This document shows, piece after piece, positions 1-63,974 of a stretch of DNA of 64,000 nucleotides (the first letter of the stretch is position 1; every line of letters begins with the position of its first letter). The notes beneath the pieces were generated by a model. The model saw only the letters and a program-made list of their open reading frames with translations. It made no database searches and had not been told where the DNA came from. The stretch covers positions 62,001 to 126,000 of the forward strand of contig BAAHQB010000243.1 of the NCBI GenBank assembly GCA_054601695.1. Direction: 5' to 3'. The translations under genes and the position numbers were made by a program. Origin of the DNA: Amorphochlora amoebiformis (lineage: Eukaryota > Cercozoa > Chlorarachniophyceae).

Positions 1-75
1 TGTGTACATATAAATATACCTACATATGTATTACATTATATGTAGCTTTGAAGTCTGTATATAGTATATATATAT

Positions 76-113
<38 letters not shown>

Positions 114-163
114 TACGTGCATATATGCATATTCATATGTAATACTTACATACATGCATTAAC

Positions 164-197
<34 letters not shown>

Positions 198-282
198 TGC
201 TATTAATGTGTACATATAAATATACCTATATATATACATATATATTATATTATGAAAACATGTGTGTATATATACAACTTAC
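1..282. repeat. Intronic TA/CA microsatellite, left edge
   Basis: This is (TA)n with a short (CA)n run near 77-92 and ATG/ACAT-type islands. I see no exon here, so it is part of the last visible intron of the AP endonuclease gene. Confidence 0.7.
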
Positions 283-12367
<12,085 letters not shown>

Positions 12368-13169
12368 CTGATATTGAACCCACTTCACGCAAATCAGATT
12401 GAGTCACGAAATATTATGTTCTTGAGACTGATAACGGAAATTAAATACAAATCTGCAGGCGTTACCTACGTCTCCTGGTCGGTGTAAACAGTGAGGTATC
12501 CTTATCCTTCCTTAAACAACTCACCGGTGTCTGGAAGGGCGCGACCTCCGGAGTCGGAAGTATCGTGTTCTTTGAAAAGGTGCACGTGTCAACACTGCCG
12601 CTACTACCGGGGATTGCACGGATATACGCGTGAGCCGTATCCCGCCCGCTGAACCGCCATGTAAGGACCGCACCCTCACTCCCCTTATAAATGACTTAAA
12701 TGTGCGGGCGCCCCATGGCAGGCCGAAGAACCTTCGCTTCTACGCTGCCAACGCTGCGGCCGCCGGACTGCTCATTTCCGCTGTGAAGTTTCCGCTTCGC
12801 GGTTCGACCATTGCAAGCGTGGTGCGTAGATATTCGCTGGAAACCTAATTTCCCAACCCCGTTTCCTCTAACACCCCTGGCCCCGTCTCTCGAACTGATG
12901 GAAACTTGGTGCAATTCTGCGCTCACTTTTCCAACACTCGAAGAGAGTAGATCCGGATTCAGTACTTGAAAACTTGTGGTTAGGTATCTCAACTTGAATT
13001 GTTTTCTGTGGTTGCTCTTATGGACCGCCTCCCGGGCGCTGGGCTCATTGGAGCGATCTCTGCGGCCGCTAGTCTAAAGGTAGGTTTTGTTAAAAGTTGC
13101 CGAGAGATAACCGCATGTAAAAAATCCGATCCATAACAGCCATATTCTTCTGGCCGTGATAATATATAC
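12368..13169. promoter_or_regulatory. GC-rich divergent intergenic region
   Basis: About 800 nt without TA arrays, clearly GC-richer than its surroundings. It lies between the AP endonuclease start (minus) and the start of the 71-residue protein (plus). It presumably carries both promoters and 5' UTRs. A 20-codon frame opens at ATG 13020 (MDRLPGAG...) and is followed by a good donor (gtaggt at 13080), but its phase does not join the downstream gene. It could be an untranslated or alternative first exon. I see no TATA box I would defend. Confidence 0.5.
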
Positions 13170-17242
<4,073 letters not shown>

Positions 17243-17487
17243 GCCTCAAAACCGTACAGGCGGTTTCAGGTCTACTTGATACCTGCTGGACCTAAATTGA
17301 GGGACGGCAGTGGGAACAGGGCGGATATAATATCAGAAATTGCCGACGTCGTTCTCGGCGTTAATGAACGTTAACTTAATCATGAATCATTGTGCAATTA
17401 TCCAAGGTTCAACAGAATTCTATATGAGTGTACATATATATATTATATATATATATATATATATACATATATACATATATATATATA

Positions 17488-17536
<49 letters not shown>

Positions 17537-18460
17537 ATATATTTGCCGGAATATATTTACGGTTAGCCTAGGGTAGCTGACGCTATGTAATCGATCTCAA
17601 TGCTAAAGGTTTTTGACCAAGAACAAACAGACCAGCATCTAGAATATTTAGCTGTAACTAGTATAACTAGAAGTCTGATGACAATTTGACTTAGGTATTA
17701 CAGTCTAGATAGTATGTGACTAGAGTTAGGAAGACTACTGAGTTAATCACATCGTACATGTGTACGCATATGTTGTGTCTTACGGTAGCTGCGGTAGTAA
17801 CTTGGTTTTCAATTGCAACTATGTTGGTACGTACAAGAATGTTGTTGATTGTTGCCGTACGTATGTTGTATCGTCGGTATGTTGTGTCGTACGTATACGT
17901 ATGCCAGTCTTCAGTACGTACTTGTGTCCGGCGTACATACATGTGAACTTATACGTATCTACATGTACGTACGTACGTACGTATCATGATATGCATTGTT
18001 ATGCATTTGCTACATATGCCGATGTTCGTATGTACGTATCAATTCGTAATTACATATTAGAGTATATTCAATGTGTACGTACACTAGCTAGTATAAGTTC
18101 TAGCTTGCCGCTATTGCACTATAAGACGTTGTAGGTATTGTCTATATTCTAGACATTGTTCGTGAATATATCTCGAGATAATCATGACGATCTAAACCAT
18201 TATCCGTAGTCTAGCTACTGTACTTATATCTAGTTATATACTAGATATCTCTACTAGGCATCTAAAGTCTAGAACTTAGTACGCTGGTTACCTAGGTTAC
18301 GCTCTAGACGGTCTATAAGTATCCGGATCCGGTACTAGTGACGAGTATATGTAATGCGCAAACGTCTGTTTACGAATATAAAACAGCTTGGCGATTCGTT
18401 TATTACTCGCTTAGATACCATCATTTATATGAATATATATATGTGTATATGTATACACAC

Positions 18461-18508
<48 letters not shown>

Positions 18509-18876
18509 CGTTCCGCGTCTAACTAGTCTAATTATAGTTTGTCCATTTATTCACGACAGCAGTATACTGCATGGCAGGTCTTCCCACGCAATTAGGAATG
18601 TTCCGCTGAGAATTTACCAATAATCATTGCCACAATTCAACTGTTCATAAGGACATTGGAACTGCATACTGCATCAATTACTACGCTACGCTAGTATTAC
18701 GGATACTCCGACCTTCCCGCATTACATATTTACTAGATATATCATCCAAATCATATACCGTAAATTGAGTCTAACACTAGTAATCTTCGAACTACTAGAA
18801 CTAGTGACTGGATATCATTAGTTGATCTAGAGATAAGAGAAAATAACTCAGCATGAGTCATGCGTGACAACTTAAG
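17243..18876. other. Convergent intergenic region rich in CTAG and GTAC
   Basis: This region separates the stop of the 71-residue gene (plus) from the stop of the JmjC gene (minus). Apart from short (TA)n runs at 17430-17541 and 18430-18506 it is non-repetitive. It is packed with self-complementary tetramers such as CTAG (TCTAGA, ACTAGT, CCTAGG) and GTAC (TACGTACGTACGTACG at about 17969). I find no convincing exon. Open frames at 17691-18134 run through ACGT-rich sequence on both strands and look incidental. Confidence 0.6.
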
Positions 18877-19167
18877 TTAATTAGAAGTGTCTCTAGTGTC
18901 TGTCTGTGATCTTGCACTGAGCCTTTTTATAGCTTCAACAATCTTCGAGTGTACCCTTCCGCGAGCTATCTGGGTTGAAGTTTTGGAGCTTCGAACAACG
19001 CTGGAGAAATCGGAAGGTAGAATGAACCTCTGTCGGAAAGAGACGCTCGGCTGATAGATTTGTAAATATCATATACATATATATATATATATGTGTATAC
19101 ATATGTATATATATATTATATATGTAATATATACATATATATATATATATATATATTATACACACAC

Positions 19168-19226
<59 letters not shown>

Positions 19227-19405
19227 ATATATATAATATACATATATACTGATAGATTTGTAAATATTATATACATATATATATATGTATACATATGTAA
19301 ATATATATATATATCTATATATATATATATGTAATATATATATATATATATATACATTATACACACACATAATATATATATATTTATATATATATATATT
19401 ATACA

Positions 19406-19446
<41 letters not shown>

Positions 19447-19763
19447 CATATATACACATATTTGCATATATACATACTTACATATTTGAACAATTTTGTA
19501 ATGTATCATTACACATTATACCTATACTAGGTAAACTCTGCGTACATATATATGTATATATATATATATATATGTATATATATGTATATTGTGTATGTGT
19601 ATGTATATAAACATACCTTTTTTTTTCTTTTTTATACATGAGCTTTCATAAATATATGCATATTGATATGTATATATGCATATACATGTATATATTAATG
19701 TAAAATTTAAAATTAGAAATAATTAAAAAATATACATATATATATATATGTGTAAGAAAACAT

Positions 19764-19803
<40 letters not shown>

Positions 19804-19993
19804 CATGTATCTAAGCAATGCAATCATATATTCTATATTTAACATTACATAACCTCCACGCTTATTGAAGTGTGCCTCCATCCTGATGGAATCACTACGC
19901 TCTGCAATTTTCAAATGTATGTACATAGTTTTGCAAATACACGCATCCATTTATATCAAAATGTATGTATATAAATTGTTTATATATATATAT

Positions 19994-20030
<37 letters not shown>

Positions 20031-20267
20031 ATATATATTTATATGCCATTTTTCGGTACATTTATACAATTTTATATGGTATTTTCACACATAGTAAAAT
20101 TTTTTTTTAATGTCAAACATGTTGATGAATACGTACACTTATTTATATATATATATATCTATATCTATATATATATATATGTATATATTCACATATTATT
20201 TTTTACATTAACGAACTATGTATTTATGCATATATATATACACATATATATATATATATTTCTACAT

Positions 20268-20307
<40 letters not shown>

Positions 20308-20822
20308 AAATATTTATGTGTTCAATACATGGAAATGATAATACCTCCCCAGCCTCTTGAATATTCCAGAAGCACAACCTAAGAAGAATGTAATCTAGAA
20401 GTACGTACAAACTCTACATATTCTCATATATAGTACATAATGCATCAAAACGATTTTGTAAATTGTTTTTATGCATGTACGTATAAACACAAACATGCGC
20501 ATTCATATCTAGTTAGTGTATGTATTGAAATATGTGCGCATTCTATGAAACGTATAGATATATGTATATATATTATTTGTTCTAATATGTATGTGTGTGT
20601 ACATGTATATATTTATTACGATGATTTCGCGAAACTAGACCGAGTGTAGTCTTCGAGCCATTCGAGAGCAGTTTGAGACAGGGTTCGTGATGGTTCTGCG
20701 ATACGTAAATTATCATCAATATGTGAAATATTACATTACACATATAACATATATACATATATGTGTATATATTATATTACGAAACACAGACACATGTACA
20801 AATAAACATGTATATATATATA

Positions 20823-20863
<41 letters not shown>

Positions 20864-20897
20864 TATATATATATATATCTATACACAAATATAAATA

Positions 20898-20928
<31 letters not shown>

Positions 20929-20995
20929 ATATATATTCACTATCTAAATATGTATATATGTAACATTTACACACACACACACACATATAACATTT

Positions 20996-21027
<32 letters not shown>

Positions 21028-21297
21028 GTATGTATATGTATGTTACTATATACGCGTATACAATATATATATATATATATGTATATATGTAAGTACATTT
21101 TATATGTGTAGATTATATAAATAATATTTATATATTTTTATATATATGTATATATATGTGTGTATATATATTAATATATATATATATATATACATATAGA
21201 GGCACACTATAAAATATAAATGTAAGTATATATCGACACAATAACACATACACATACTATATATATATATATATATTTATATCCAAAAATACATATA

Positions 21298-21328
<31 letters not shown>

Positions 21329-21349
21329 GTGTATATATATATATATTGT

Positions 21350-21397
<48 letters not shown>

Positions 21398-21438
21398 ATA
21401 TATGTCATTATGGATATGGATGTGTTTACCCGATATGT

Positions 21439-21478
<40 letters not shown>

Positions 21479-22487
21479 CATACATGTATGACACATATGC
21501 ACATGTATATATATGTATGTATACATACATGTATTGTGGATATGGATGTGTTTACTCAATATGTTAAATATATATATATATATATATATATCTATATAAT
21601 GCATATATATTTTTACACAAATGAATTATACACTATCCTCATGTCACCTAATATCTTTTCCACATTATCAGTCCTCGAGGTTCCAGGAGACACCCCGAAA
21701 ATTTCCGAGAGACCTCCAGAGACTTCACCAAGAGATTCCCTTGAGATCCCTGGAAAGGATCTCTCAGGATGCTCCGAGACATCTTCGGAGACTCTCGATG
21801 GGGCGGGATCCCGGGATTCTCCAGAAATACCCGGGAAAATGCACCAGAGACGTCTTCCCGAGAGAAGGGTGGAGCTGAGTAAAGTAAGGATTCGTTAAGA
21901 AACGGTTATGGCGATGGTGAAGGGCTTACCTTAGGGATAGGTGGTGATGATCAGTCGTGAGTTTCTCACCTGAGGCTGCAGGCTCGATCTGATGTACTCG
22001 CGTGTTTGTATGTATGTTTAGTACGTGTAAAAGTTTATACATGCATATATGCATGAATATACAGTATATATTTTACTAGGTTATGTAGATATACTGCTAT
22101 GTACAAACATTGATTCCGTCCACAGATTATATAATGCGTACGCACACACACATATATATATACACACACACACACACACATGTATATATATATATTATGT
22201 GTGTGTGTGTGTATGCATATACATTTTTATGCATATGATGTACACATATGTACGCAATAACACACACACACACACACGCACACACACACATATATATATA
22301 TATATATGTGTATGTATATATATATATGTATATATATATATACATTATATATGTATGTATGTATATGTTAAGACTTACACTTTATTGTGCGTGGTAGAAT
22401 ATGTTCATTTGCTATACATGTACTAAATTATCTACATGTATATTATATACATGTTTTAGATACATACATACAAACACACATGTACAT

Positions 22488-22533
<46 letters not shown>

Positions 22534-22711
22534 AACTATATTTCTAAATGATGTTATAATGCATATAATTATATACATTCGTATATATCTATCTATATAT
22601 AAATAGGTATGTACCATATAGGCCTGTATTCATATATTTACTAACACATGTATACATGTAAATATATATATGTATATATATATACATATATATTTATACA
22701 TTCATGTATAC

Positions 22712-22769
<58 letters not shown>

Positions 22770-22926
22770 TATATATGTATATATATATATATGTAAAAAA
22801 TAAGATATTGTACCAATCTACCTGAATCCACCTCCAATCTCCAATTCTTACCCTAATAGTGTGCAAATATACATTAAATGTAAACAGTAAAAACATGTGT
22901 GCATATTTTATTTGCAGAGAAATGGA

Positions 22927-22971
<45 letters not shown>

Positions 22972-23017
22972 GTGTATATAATATAAATGTGTAATATACA
23001 TACATACATACATCCAT

Positions 23018-23051
<34 letters not shown>

Positions 23052-23056
23052 GCACA

Positions 23057-23089
<33 letters not shown>

Positions 23090-23113
23090 TACATATTCAT
23101 ACATATATATTTA

Positions 23114-23174
<61 letters not shown>

Positions 23175-23239
23175 ATGTGTATATTTATGAATGCATATTA
23201 AAAAAAAGAATCACATACACACACATATACATATATTTA

Positions 23240-23309
<70 letters not shown>

Positions 23310-23362
23310 ACATATGTGATATATGTTCCTACGATGATCACTAAAATGGTCGGAGGAGCTAT
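18877..23362 (-). CDS. JmjC-domain 2-oxoglutarate oxygenase (JMJD4/JMJD6-like), C-terminal part
   Basis: Fe(II)/2-oxoglutarate-dependent hydroxylase domain. Exons in transcript order: 23333-23362 (tentative), 22822-22852, 20641-20695, 20345-20378, 19854-19901 and 18877-19050 (terminal, TAA at 18877-18879). Phases close throughout (372 nt). Motifs: GKNWRLEV (the GxKxWxL strand), [10 protein letters not shown], then [18 protein letters not shown], matching the JMJD4 pattern QEAGE-VPSGWHH; His of GWRH is the distal iron ligand. The following [10 protein letters not shown] corresponds to the closing strand. The tail is Ser/Arg-rich. I have not placed the HxD iron-binding exon, which should lie between 23363 and 25085. 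A short exon at 24255-24286 is possible. The region continues upstream on the same strand into the glycosyltransferase-like exons with no terminator or start codon that I can identify, so this may be the 3' end of that gene. Confidence 0.8.
19051..19275. repeat. Duplicated intron-acceptor segment
   Basis: CTGATAGATTTGTAAATAT occurs directly next to the acceptor of the terminal JmjC exon (19051-19069) and again at about 19251-19270, with TA arrays between. The intron's 3' end has been tandemly duplicated. Confidence 0.7.
21412..21568. repeat. Two-copy tandem repeat
   Basis: GATATGGATGTGTTTAC is followed by a near-identical ...ATATGTTAAATATA at about 21413-21445 and again at about 21539-21570, with TA and CA runs between. 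It is an intronic local duplication. Confidence 0.7.
21655..21895. repeat. GC-richer island of GAGA/GGGATCCC-type words
   Basis: About 240 nt of imperfect repeats such as GAGACCTCCAGAGAC, GGGATCCCGGGATTC and CTCGGAGACTC lie in the JmjC gene intron between 20695 and 22822. Both strands are open for some distance, but neither shows exon signals that join the neighbouring exons in phase. Similar short islands sit at 26588-26640 and 39045-39105, so I read it as a decayed dispersed element. Confidence 0.45.
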
Positions 23363-23431
23363 CTGTAAACAAAATTAATAAATAAATAAATAAATAACAT
23401 ATGTAAATAAAAATACATAGTATATACATAC

Positions 23432-23535
23432 AGAATTACTTTTTCCCTGGAGGCGTTGTTTTGGTGGTGTACTCCGAGCGCTTATGTGGAGGGAGAGACG
23501 TTAAATTCTTGGGTTTTGAACGGAAATTTGCCTGC
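23432..23535. other. Non-repetitive island, possible exon of uncertain strand
   Basis: On the minus strand an acceptor at 23535 followed by [10 protein letters not shown] and a gtctct donor would join in phase to the tentative exon at 23333-23362. The remaining minus-strand frame runs into a stop. On the plus strand AG at about 23433 opens a frame of 34 codons ending at a gtatgt donor. I cannot decide, and list it so it is not lost. Confidence 0.35.
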
Positions 23536-23563
23536 GTGTATGTAGGTATGAATATATATTAAT

Positions 23564-23615
<52 letters not shown>

Positions 23616-23739
23616 ATATTCATACACACACATCCACACATGTGTGTATGTGTATATGTATAATCTGTAACATTTATATTGTTATATATAAATATAATAT
23701 CTATATATGTATATGAATATATATATACATATATATATA

Positions 23740-23859
<120 letters not shown>

Positions 23860-23946
23860 AACCAAATGAGGTGTATTGAAACTAACATGTGCAGATTCGC
23901 TCACATCTTTATATATATATATATATATACATATATACATACATAT

Positions 23947-24008
<62 letters not shown>

Positions 24009-24044
24009 ATATATATGTATATACATATATATATGAATATAACA

Positions 24045-24086
<42 letters not shown>

Positions 24087-24188
24087 GTGTGTATAATATG
24101 TTTTCATTTACACACATGCATACGTATTTACATATGTATGTATTACATGTACATGTATATATCATATGTGTACATATGTGTATACATA

Positions 24189-24248
<60 letters not shown>

Positions 24249-24254
24249 CATTAC

Positions 24255-24286
24255 CACTCGACTTATAGGATCCTTTGCGAGTAAAT
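24255..24286 (-). CDS. Tentative 32-nt exon of the minus-strand JmjC/glycosyltransferase region
   Basis: A non-repetitive island is bounded by CCAG and gtaatg on the minus strand and reads [10 protein letters not shown] or [10 protein letters not shown] depending on phase. A companion island at about 24316-24335 reads DDGE before a gtgagt or gtatgt donor. Phases to both neighbours are not uniquely solved. Confidence 0.35.
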
Positions 24287-24359
24287 CTGGCAGTTTAATA
24301 TACATACTCACATTCTCCATCATCTCCTACATATAATTAAGCTTATGGTTACTATCAGT

Positions 24360-25060
24360 GTTGGATCTAGGGTTTAGGGCTAAGAGTTATGTCCACGAAA
24401 CAGAAGCTGTGACGGCAACGAGCAGGATAATGAGGAGAGTGAGGGATTACAGGTATAAACAGAGAGATAGAGAGGGCTAGGCTTAGGATTAGGTATACAC
24501 ACATACACATACATGGAGAGAGAAAGAGGCACTAAGGGCAGACCTGCGGCAAAACGGGGGGAGAGTAGAGGGGGGAGAGGGCTAGGTCTAGGGTGAATAA
24601 CAGAGAGAGATCTCTCACATGAGGTTACGACAAACAAGAGAGAGAGAGAGTTGATTAGGGCTAGGATTCAGGATAGAGAGAAAAACATAGAGCGGAGAGA
24701 AGGGAGTGGTGCTTCTTAGTTGCCAGCTGAAGACAACAGAAAACTGAAAAATTGAAATGAAAGAAGAAGAAAGAAGAAGAAACAAAGATTGAGAAGACCA
24801 GGAGAGATTAAAAAGAAAAACAATTCTGGAAAAAGAAGCCTCCCTCCCCCCTCCCTTTTACCTCATCCTCCTTCAGTATCCCCACAATAGGCTCCGAGTC
24901 ATAACCCCCATTCACATACCCCCCGTACCCGTCCGCTCCCCCTTGAATTTCCACCCCTTCCCCCCCTTGAATTTTGCCCAAAATCCTCCCCTTCCCTTTC
25001 TCGAGAACCCCCCAAAAACTCCAATTGGGGGAACCCTGCCGGAGTACCCCCCTCTCTACT
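24360..25060 (+). repeat. Degenerate telomere-like and polypurine intron filler
   Basis: GATCTAGGGTTTAGGG, GGGCTAGGCTTAGGATTAGG and GAGAGA words run to about 24800, then C-rich sequence with CCTCCCCC runs to about 25060. The sense transcript (minus strand) carries the C-rich complement of the TTAGGG-like part. I see no exon that joins in phase. Confidence 0.5.
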
Positions 25061-25084
25061 CCTGGTAGGTGAGCGGGGGGAGAC

Positions 25085-39355
<14,271 letters not shown>

Positions 39356-39581
39356 GATTTTCGGCTCGAATCGGTGGGAAGCCTACCATTTTTATCATGA
39401 AGGACGCATATATGGGGCTCAAACTAGTTGTTTTTGTTGTGGTGTGGTTTTTACGCGGGGGGGGGGTTGTGTTTATTATAGGTTAGGAAGGATTGTTCAA
39501 GGTTTCGCGGCGAAGCGGGGTCCTAAGAAGAAGGCTAGCCCTAACCCTTATCCTGAAAACAGAAATCTAAAACTTAAAACA
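39356..39581. promoter_or_regulatory. 226-bp bidirectional promoter interval
   Basis: It separates two start codons: ATG on the minus strand at 39355 (glycosyltransferase-like) and ATG on the plus strand at 39582 (284-residue protein). It contains a GT-rich stretch with a run of ten G (about 39459-39468), and AACCCTTATCCT close to the plus-strand start. An open frame runs through it from 39168 on the plus strand and would add a hydrophobic, targeting-like leader. I consider that frame antisense to the first glycosyltransferase exon, but it cannot be excluded. Confidence 0.5.
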
Positions 39582-49887
<10,306 letters not shown>

Positions 49888-50140
49888 TCATCCAGCTCTC
49901 TCTAGCCTGGAGCTAGTTCCTGATTAACTACGATACTCGAATCCAAGAATTGTGCTTGTCGCGTCATAAGTTACAGAAACGACATAGTAGGATTCAATCG
50001 CCCTAAATCACCTAAATTGTTAGACCTATATCTGACCATCGGGTGGGATAGTAAAGTGTTACTAGAGTACTAGTCAGTAGTATGTCAGTATGTGGCACGG
50101 ATGTATTCCCAGCAAGTGATATGCACTGATTCCGGCTCAG

Positions 50141-50765
50141 ATTGAGTAGATTTATCGTGTATTATTGTGAATCTCCAACACTCCCGCCCAATGGGAACAC
50201 ACTGTACACAGCTTGTAACTAAGTAGTGTAAAGGTCGGAGACATTGTTGAAACATAGTACGTAGTACAGTAGTATAGTCGTAAGGTACGTAAGTGGTATC
50301 AGTATGTTAGTAGGTACGTACGTACGCTTGTTGGCATGTTTGTGCGTAGTAGTCGTAAGGTACGTATGTGGTATCAGTATGTTAGTAGGTACGTACGTAT
50401 GTGTTAGGTACGCATGTTGGCATGTTTGTGCGTACGTATGGTATGTTGTCAAGTTTGGTACGTACTAGACGTAAGTAACAAAGTAAATGTGGTAGTACGC
50501 ATGTGCGCATGTTTGGAGCGTACGTAGGGTGCCGAAATCTTGAATCCAGGAGCCTAGAAGTTATATCCAAGATATTTAGTATCATGATGGGGCTATACTG
50601 GGGGCTGTCAGAAGGGTCCTCTAGGTCCTGTGGGGAACCCTGCTGGGTGCCCAGATATACAGTGTACTTACGATTCTTGGGAATCATGATAACCTGCCAA
50701 CTGTGTATAATCTCAGCAAGTACAAATTGACTAGATTTATCGTGCATTACTGTGAATCCCCAACA
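50141..50765 (-). mobile_element. Possible LTR-retrotransposon remnant
   Basis: Two 40-nt segments, 50141-50180 and 50726-50765, share TAGATTTATCGTG.ATTA.TGTGAATC.CCAACA in direct orientation. On the minus strand each begins TGTTGG.GATTCAC, the usual start of Copia-type LTRs. Immediately before the first of them (minus strand) stands TTGGGCGGGAG, which resembles a polypurine tract next to a 3' LTR. No gag/pol coding is present and the similarity ends after about 40 nt, so this is at best a decayed or non-autonomous piece. Confidence 0.35.
50277..50440. repeat. Two-copy tandem repeat of ~70-75 bp
   Basis: GTCGTAAGGTACGTA.GTGGTATC, AGTATGTTAGTAGGTACGTACGTA and TTGGCATGTTTGTGCGTA occur twice in tandem. 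The unit is rich in GTAC. The Thr/Tyr-rich minus-strand frame here is a by-product. Confidence 0.8.
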
Positions 50766-51265
50766 AATACTGTAATATACTTAAGATATCCTAGATATAC
50801 TAGACATGAATACTAGGAATAATTCATACATAACTACTAGACTTCAAGTTATAAAGTATCGCATCATCATCAGTAAATTGCGGTCATGCCATATCATATG
50901 CACACGTGCCGCCCAATCTTCAACTCTTAGAACTCCGGAGTCTAGCATTCTAATCTAGCTAATCCTCCCTGACCGACTTTGCTAGACTCTATCATATTTT
51001 ATATTCTAGGCCATGATATAAATTTTCATGAACGAGAAAGATGGAGATGCGCATTAACAAGAAGCAATAGGCATAGAAATGAAGAAATAGAAGTGGAAAC
51101 TTATGATAAGGAGGAATAAATTTGATATAGAAATAAGCTGGATTTGGTTGTGAATGTATTTTGTAGATCTGTAAACTTTCATATATGTACATGCTTATAC
51201 ATAGGTACATGCACGTGCATGAACGTGTACATATATATATATATATATATATTGTATATATATAT

Positions 51266-51298
<33 letters not shown>

Positions 51299-51327
51299 GT
51301 TTTTAACATGTATATATATTATATATA

Positions 51328-51366
<39 letters not shown>

Positions 51367-51427
51367 TATTTAGTATAGCATATCTAATATATATGTATAT
51401 ATACATATATATATATATTATATTATG

Positions 51428-51464
<37 letters not shown>

Positions 51465-51515
51465 CAATATTCTAAAGAAGAAATATCATTCTTGACATAT
51501 GTATTACATATTCAC

Positions 51516-51560
<45 letters not shown>

Positions 51561-51764
51561 CATACATATATATATATATATGTTCACGGAGCTACGTATT
51601 TTTACACATTGCAAAACTCCAAAAAAAATAAAAACCTTACGCCTCCCTCGCATCCTATACCCTAGCCCTCATATCCTATCATATTCCCCAAACCTTCCAA
51701 ACCCCCCACGGCGGCACTCTTAACCCCAACTCAGCTCCCCCTTTCGACCCGGGGCCCTCGGAAC

Positions 51765-51908
51765 CCAGGGTAGAACCCAAAGCGGTACCCAGACCCTGGC
51801 TAGAGCCCTCAAAAGCCGGGCAAGACACCTTGGATCCCAGGCCAGAAACCTTGGAACCCAAGTAAGAAACCTCGGAACCCAGGCAAGAAACCTGGGAACC
51901 CAGCATGG
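51765..51908. repeat. 21-bp minisatellite
   Basis: Units like CCTCGGAACCCAGGCAAGAAA are repeated at least four times at about 51826-51905, with decayed units to the left. Read on the minus strand it gives a GSKVS.L heptad frame, but no exon signals or flanking exons in phase support a protein. Confidence 0.75.
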
Positions 51909-52065
51909 GTTCTGGTGAGACTGGAGTTTTGTTTTGGTAGAGAGATAGTCATACTTTCATTTTCTCCTGTATTGGTACAGAAAGAGGGGGGGGGTTAGGG
52001 ATGAGAATGGCGTGTGTAAAATGGCATACGTGATAACTCATACATTTGTGTATATTACGCATACA

Positions 52066-52112
<47 letters not shown>

Positions 52113-52198
52113 GTATATATATATGCATACGTGATAATTCATACATGTGTGAATATTACGCATATATACATACACACATATACATATTTAAAATATGT

Positions 52199-52241
<43 letters not shown>

Positions 52242-52292
52242 TACATATATATATACACACATATAATATGTATATAATTTACATATAAATAT

Positions 52293-52331
<39 letters not shown>

Positions 52332-52377
52332 ACATATATATATATATATATTATATATATAAATGTATATATATAAT

Positions 52378-52413
<36 letters not shown>

Positions 52414-52420
52414 TATAAGT

Positions 52421-63596
<11,176 letters not shown>

Positions 63597-63609
63597 CTGT
63601 TATATATAA

Positions 63610-63642
<33 letters not shown>

Positions 63643-63694
63643 TATATATATATATATATATGTTATATATATATATATATGTGTGTGTGTTGTG

Positions 63695-63768
<74 letters not shown>

Positions 63769-63785
63769 TATGTATATGTATACAC

Positions 63786-63848
<63 letters not shown>

Positions 63849-63924
63849 GCATATATATATGTAAAAATATTTATATAATAATTAATATATGCATGCATGA
63901 CATTATGTGATATGTACATATATA

Positions 63925-63974
<50 letters not shown>

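Larger units (their letters stand above)
49888..52420. other. Convergent intergenic region between the 284-residue gene and the phosphotransferase gene
   Basis: From 49888 to about 51170 it lacks TA arrays and is rich in CTAG and GTAC words, like 17243-18876. It then holds (TA)n to about 51580, a C-rich island with a 21-bp minisatellite (51650-51930), and (TA)n again to the phosphotransferase stop. I find no gene I would support. It contains two similar 40-bp segments and a ~75-bp tandem repeat, described separately. Confidence 0.6.

Noticed and set aside
12630-12992. 72-codon plus-strand and 98-codon minus-strand frames
   Set aside because: They overlap each other in the GC-rich divergent region, have no clear splice partners, and look like frames open by base composition.
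24808-25084. Gly-rich continuation of the minus-strand frame below 25085
   Set aside because: The sequence is low-complexity (GGEGVEIQGG, GGYVNGGYDS) and C-rich on the other strand. Only the first part, next to a good acceptor, looks coding.
50277-50440. CRISPR-like array
   Set aside because: Only two long adjacent units, no regular short repeats and spacers, and the window is clearly eukaryotic nuclear DNA.
51679-51906. 75-codon minus-strand frame with GSKVS.L repeats
   Set aside because: Produced by the 21-bp minisatellite. No exon signals or neighbouring exons in phase.
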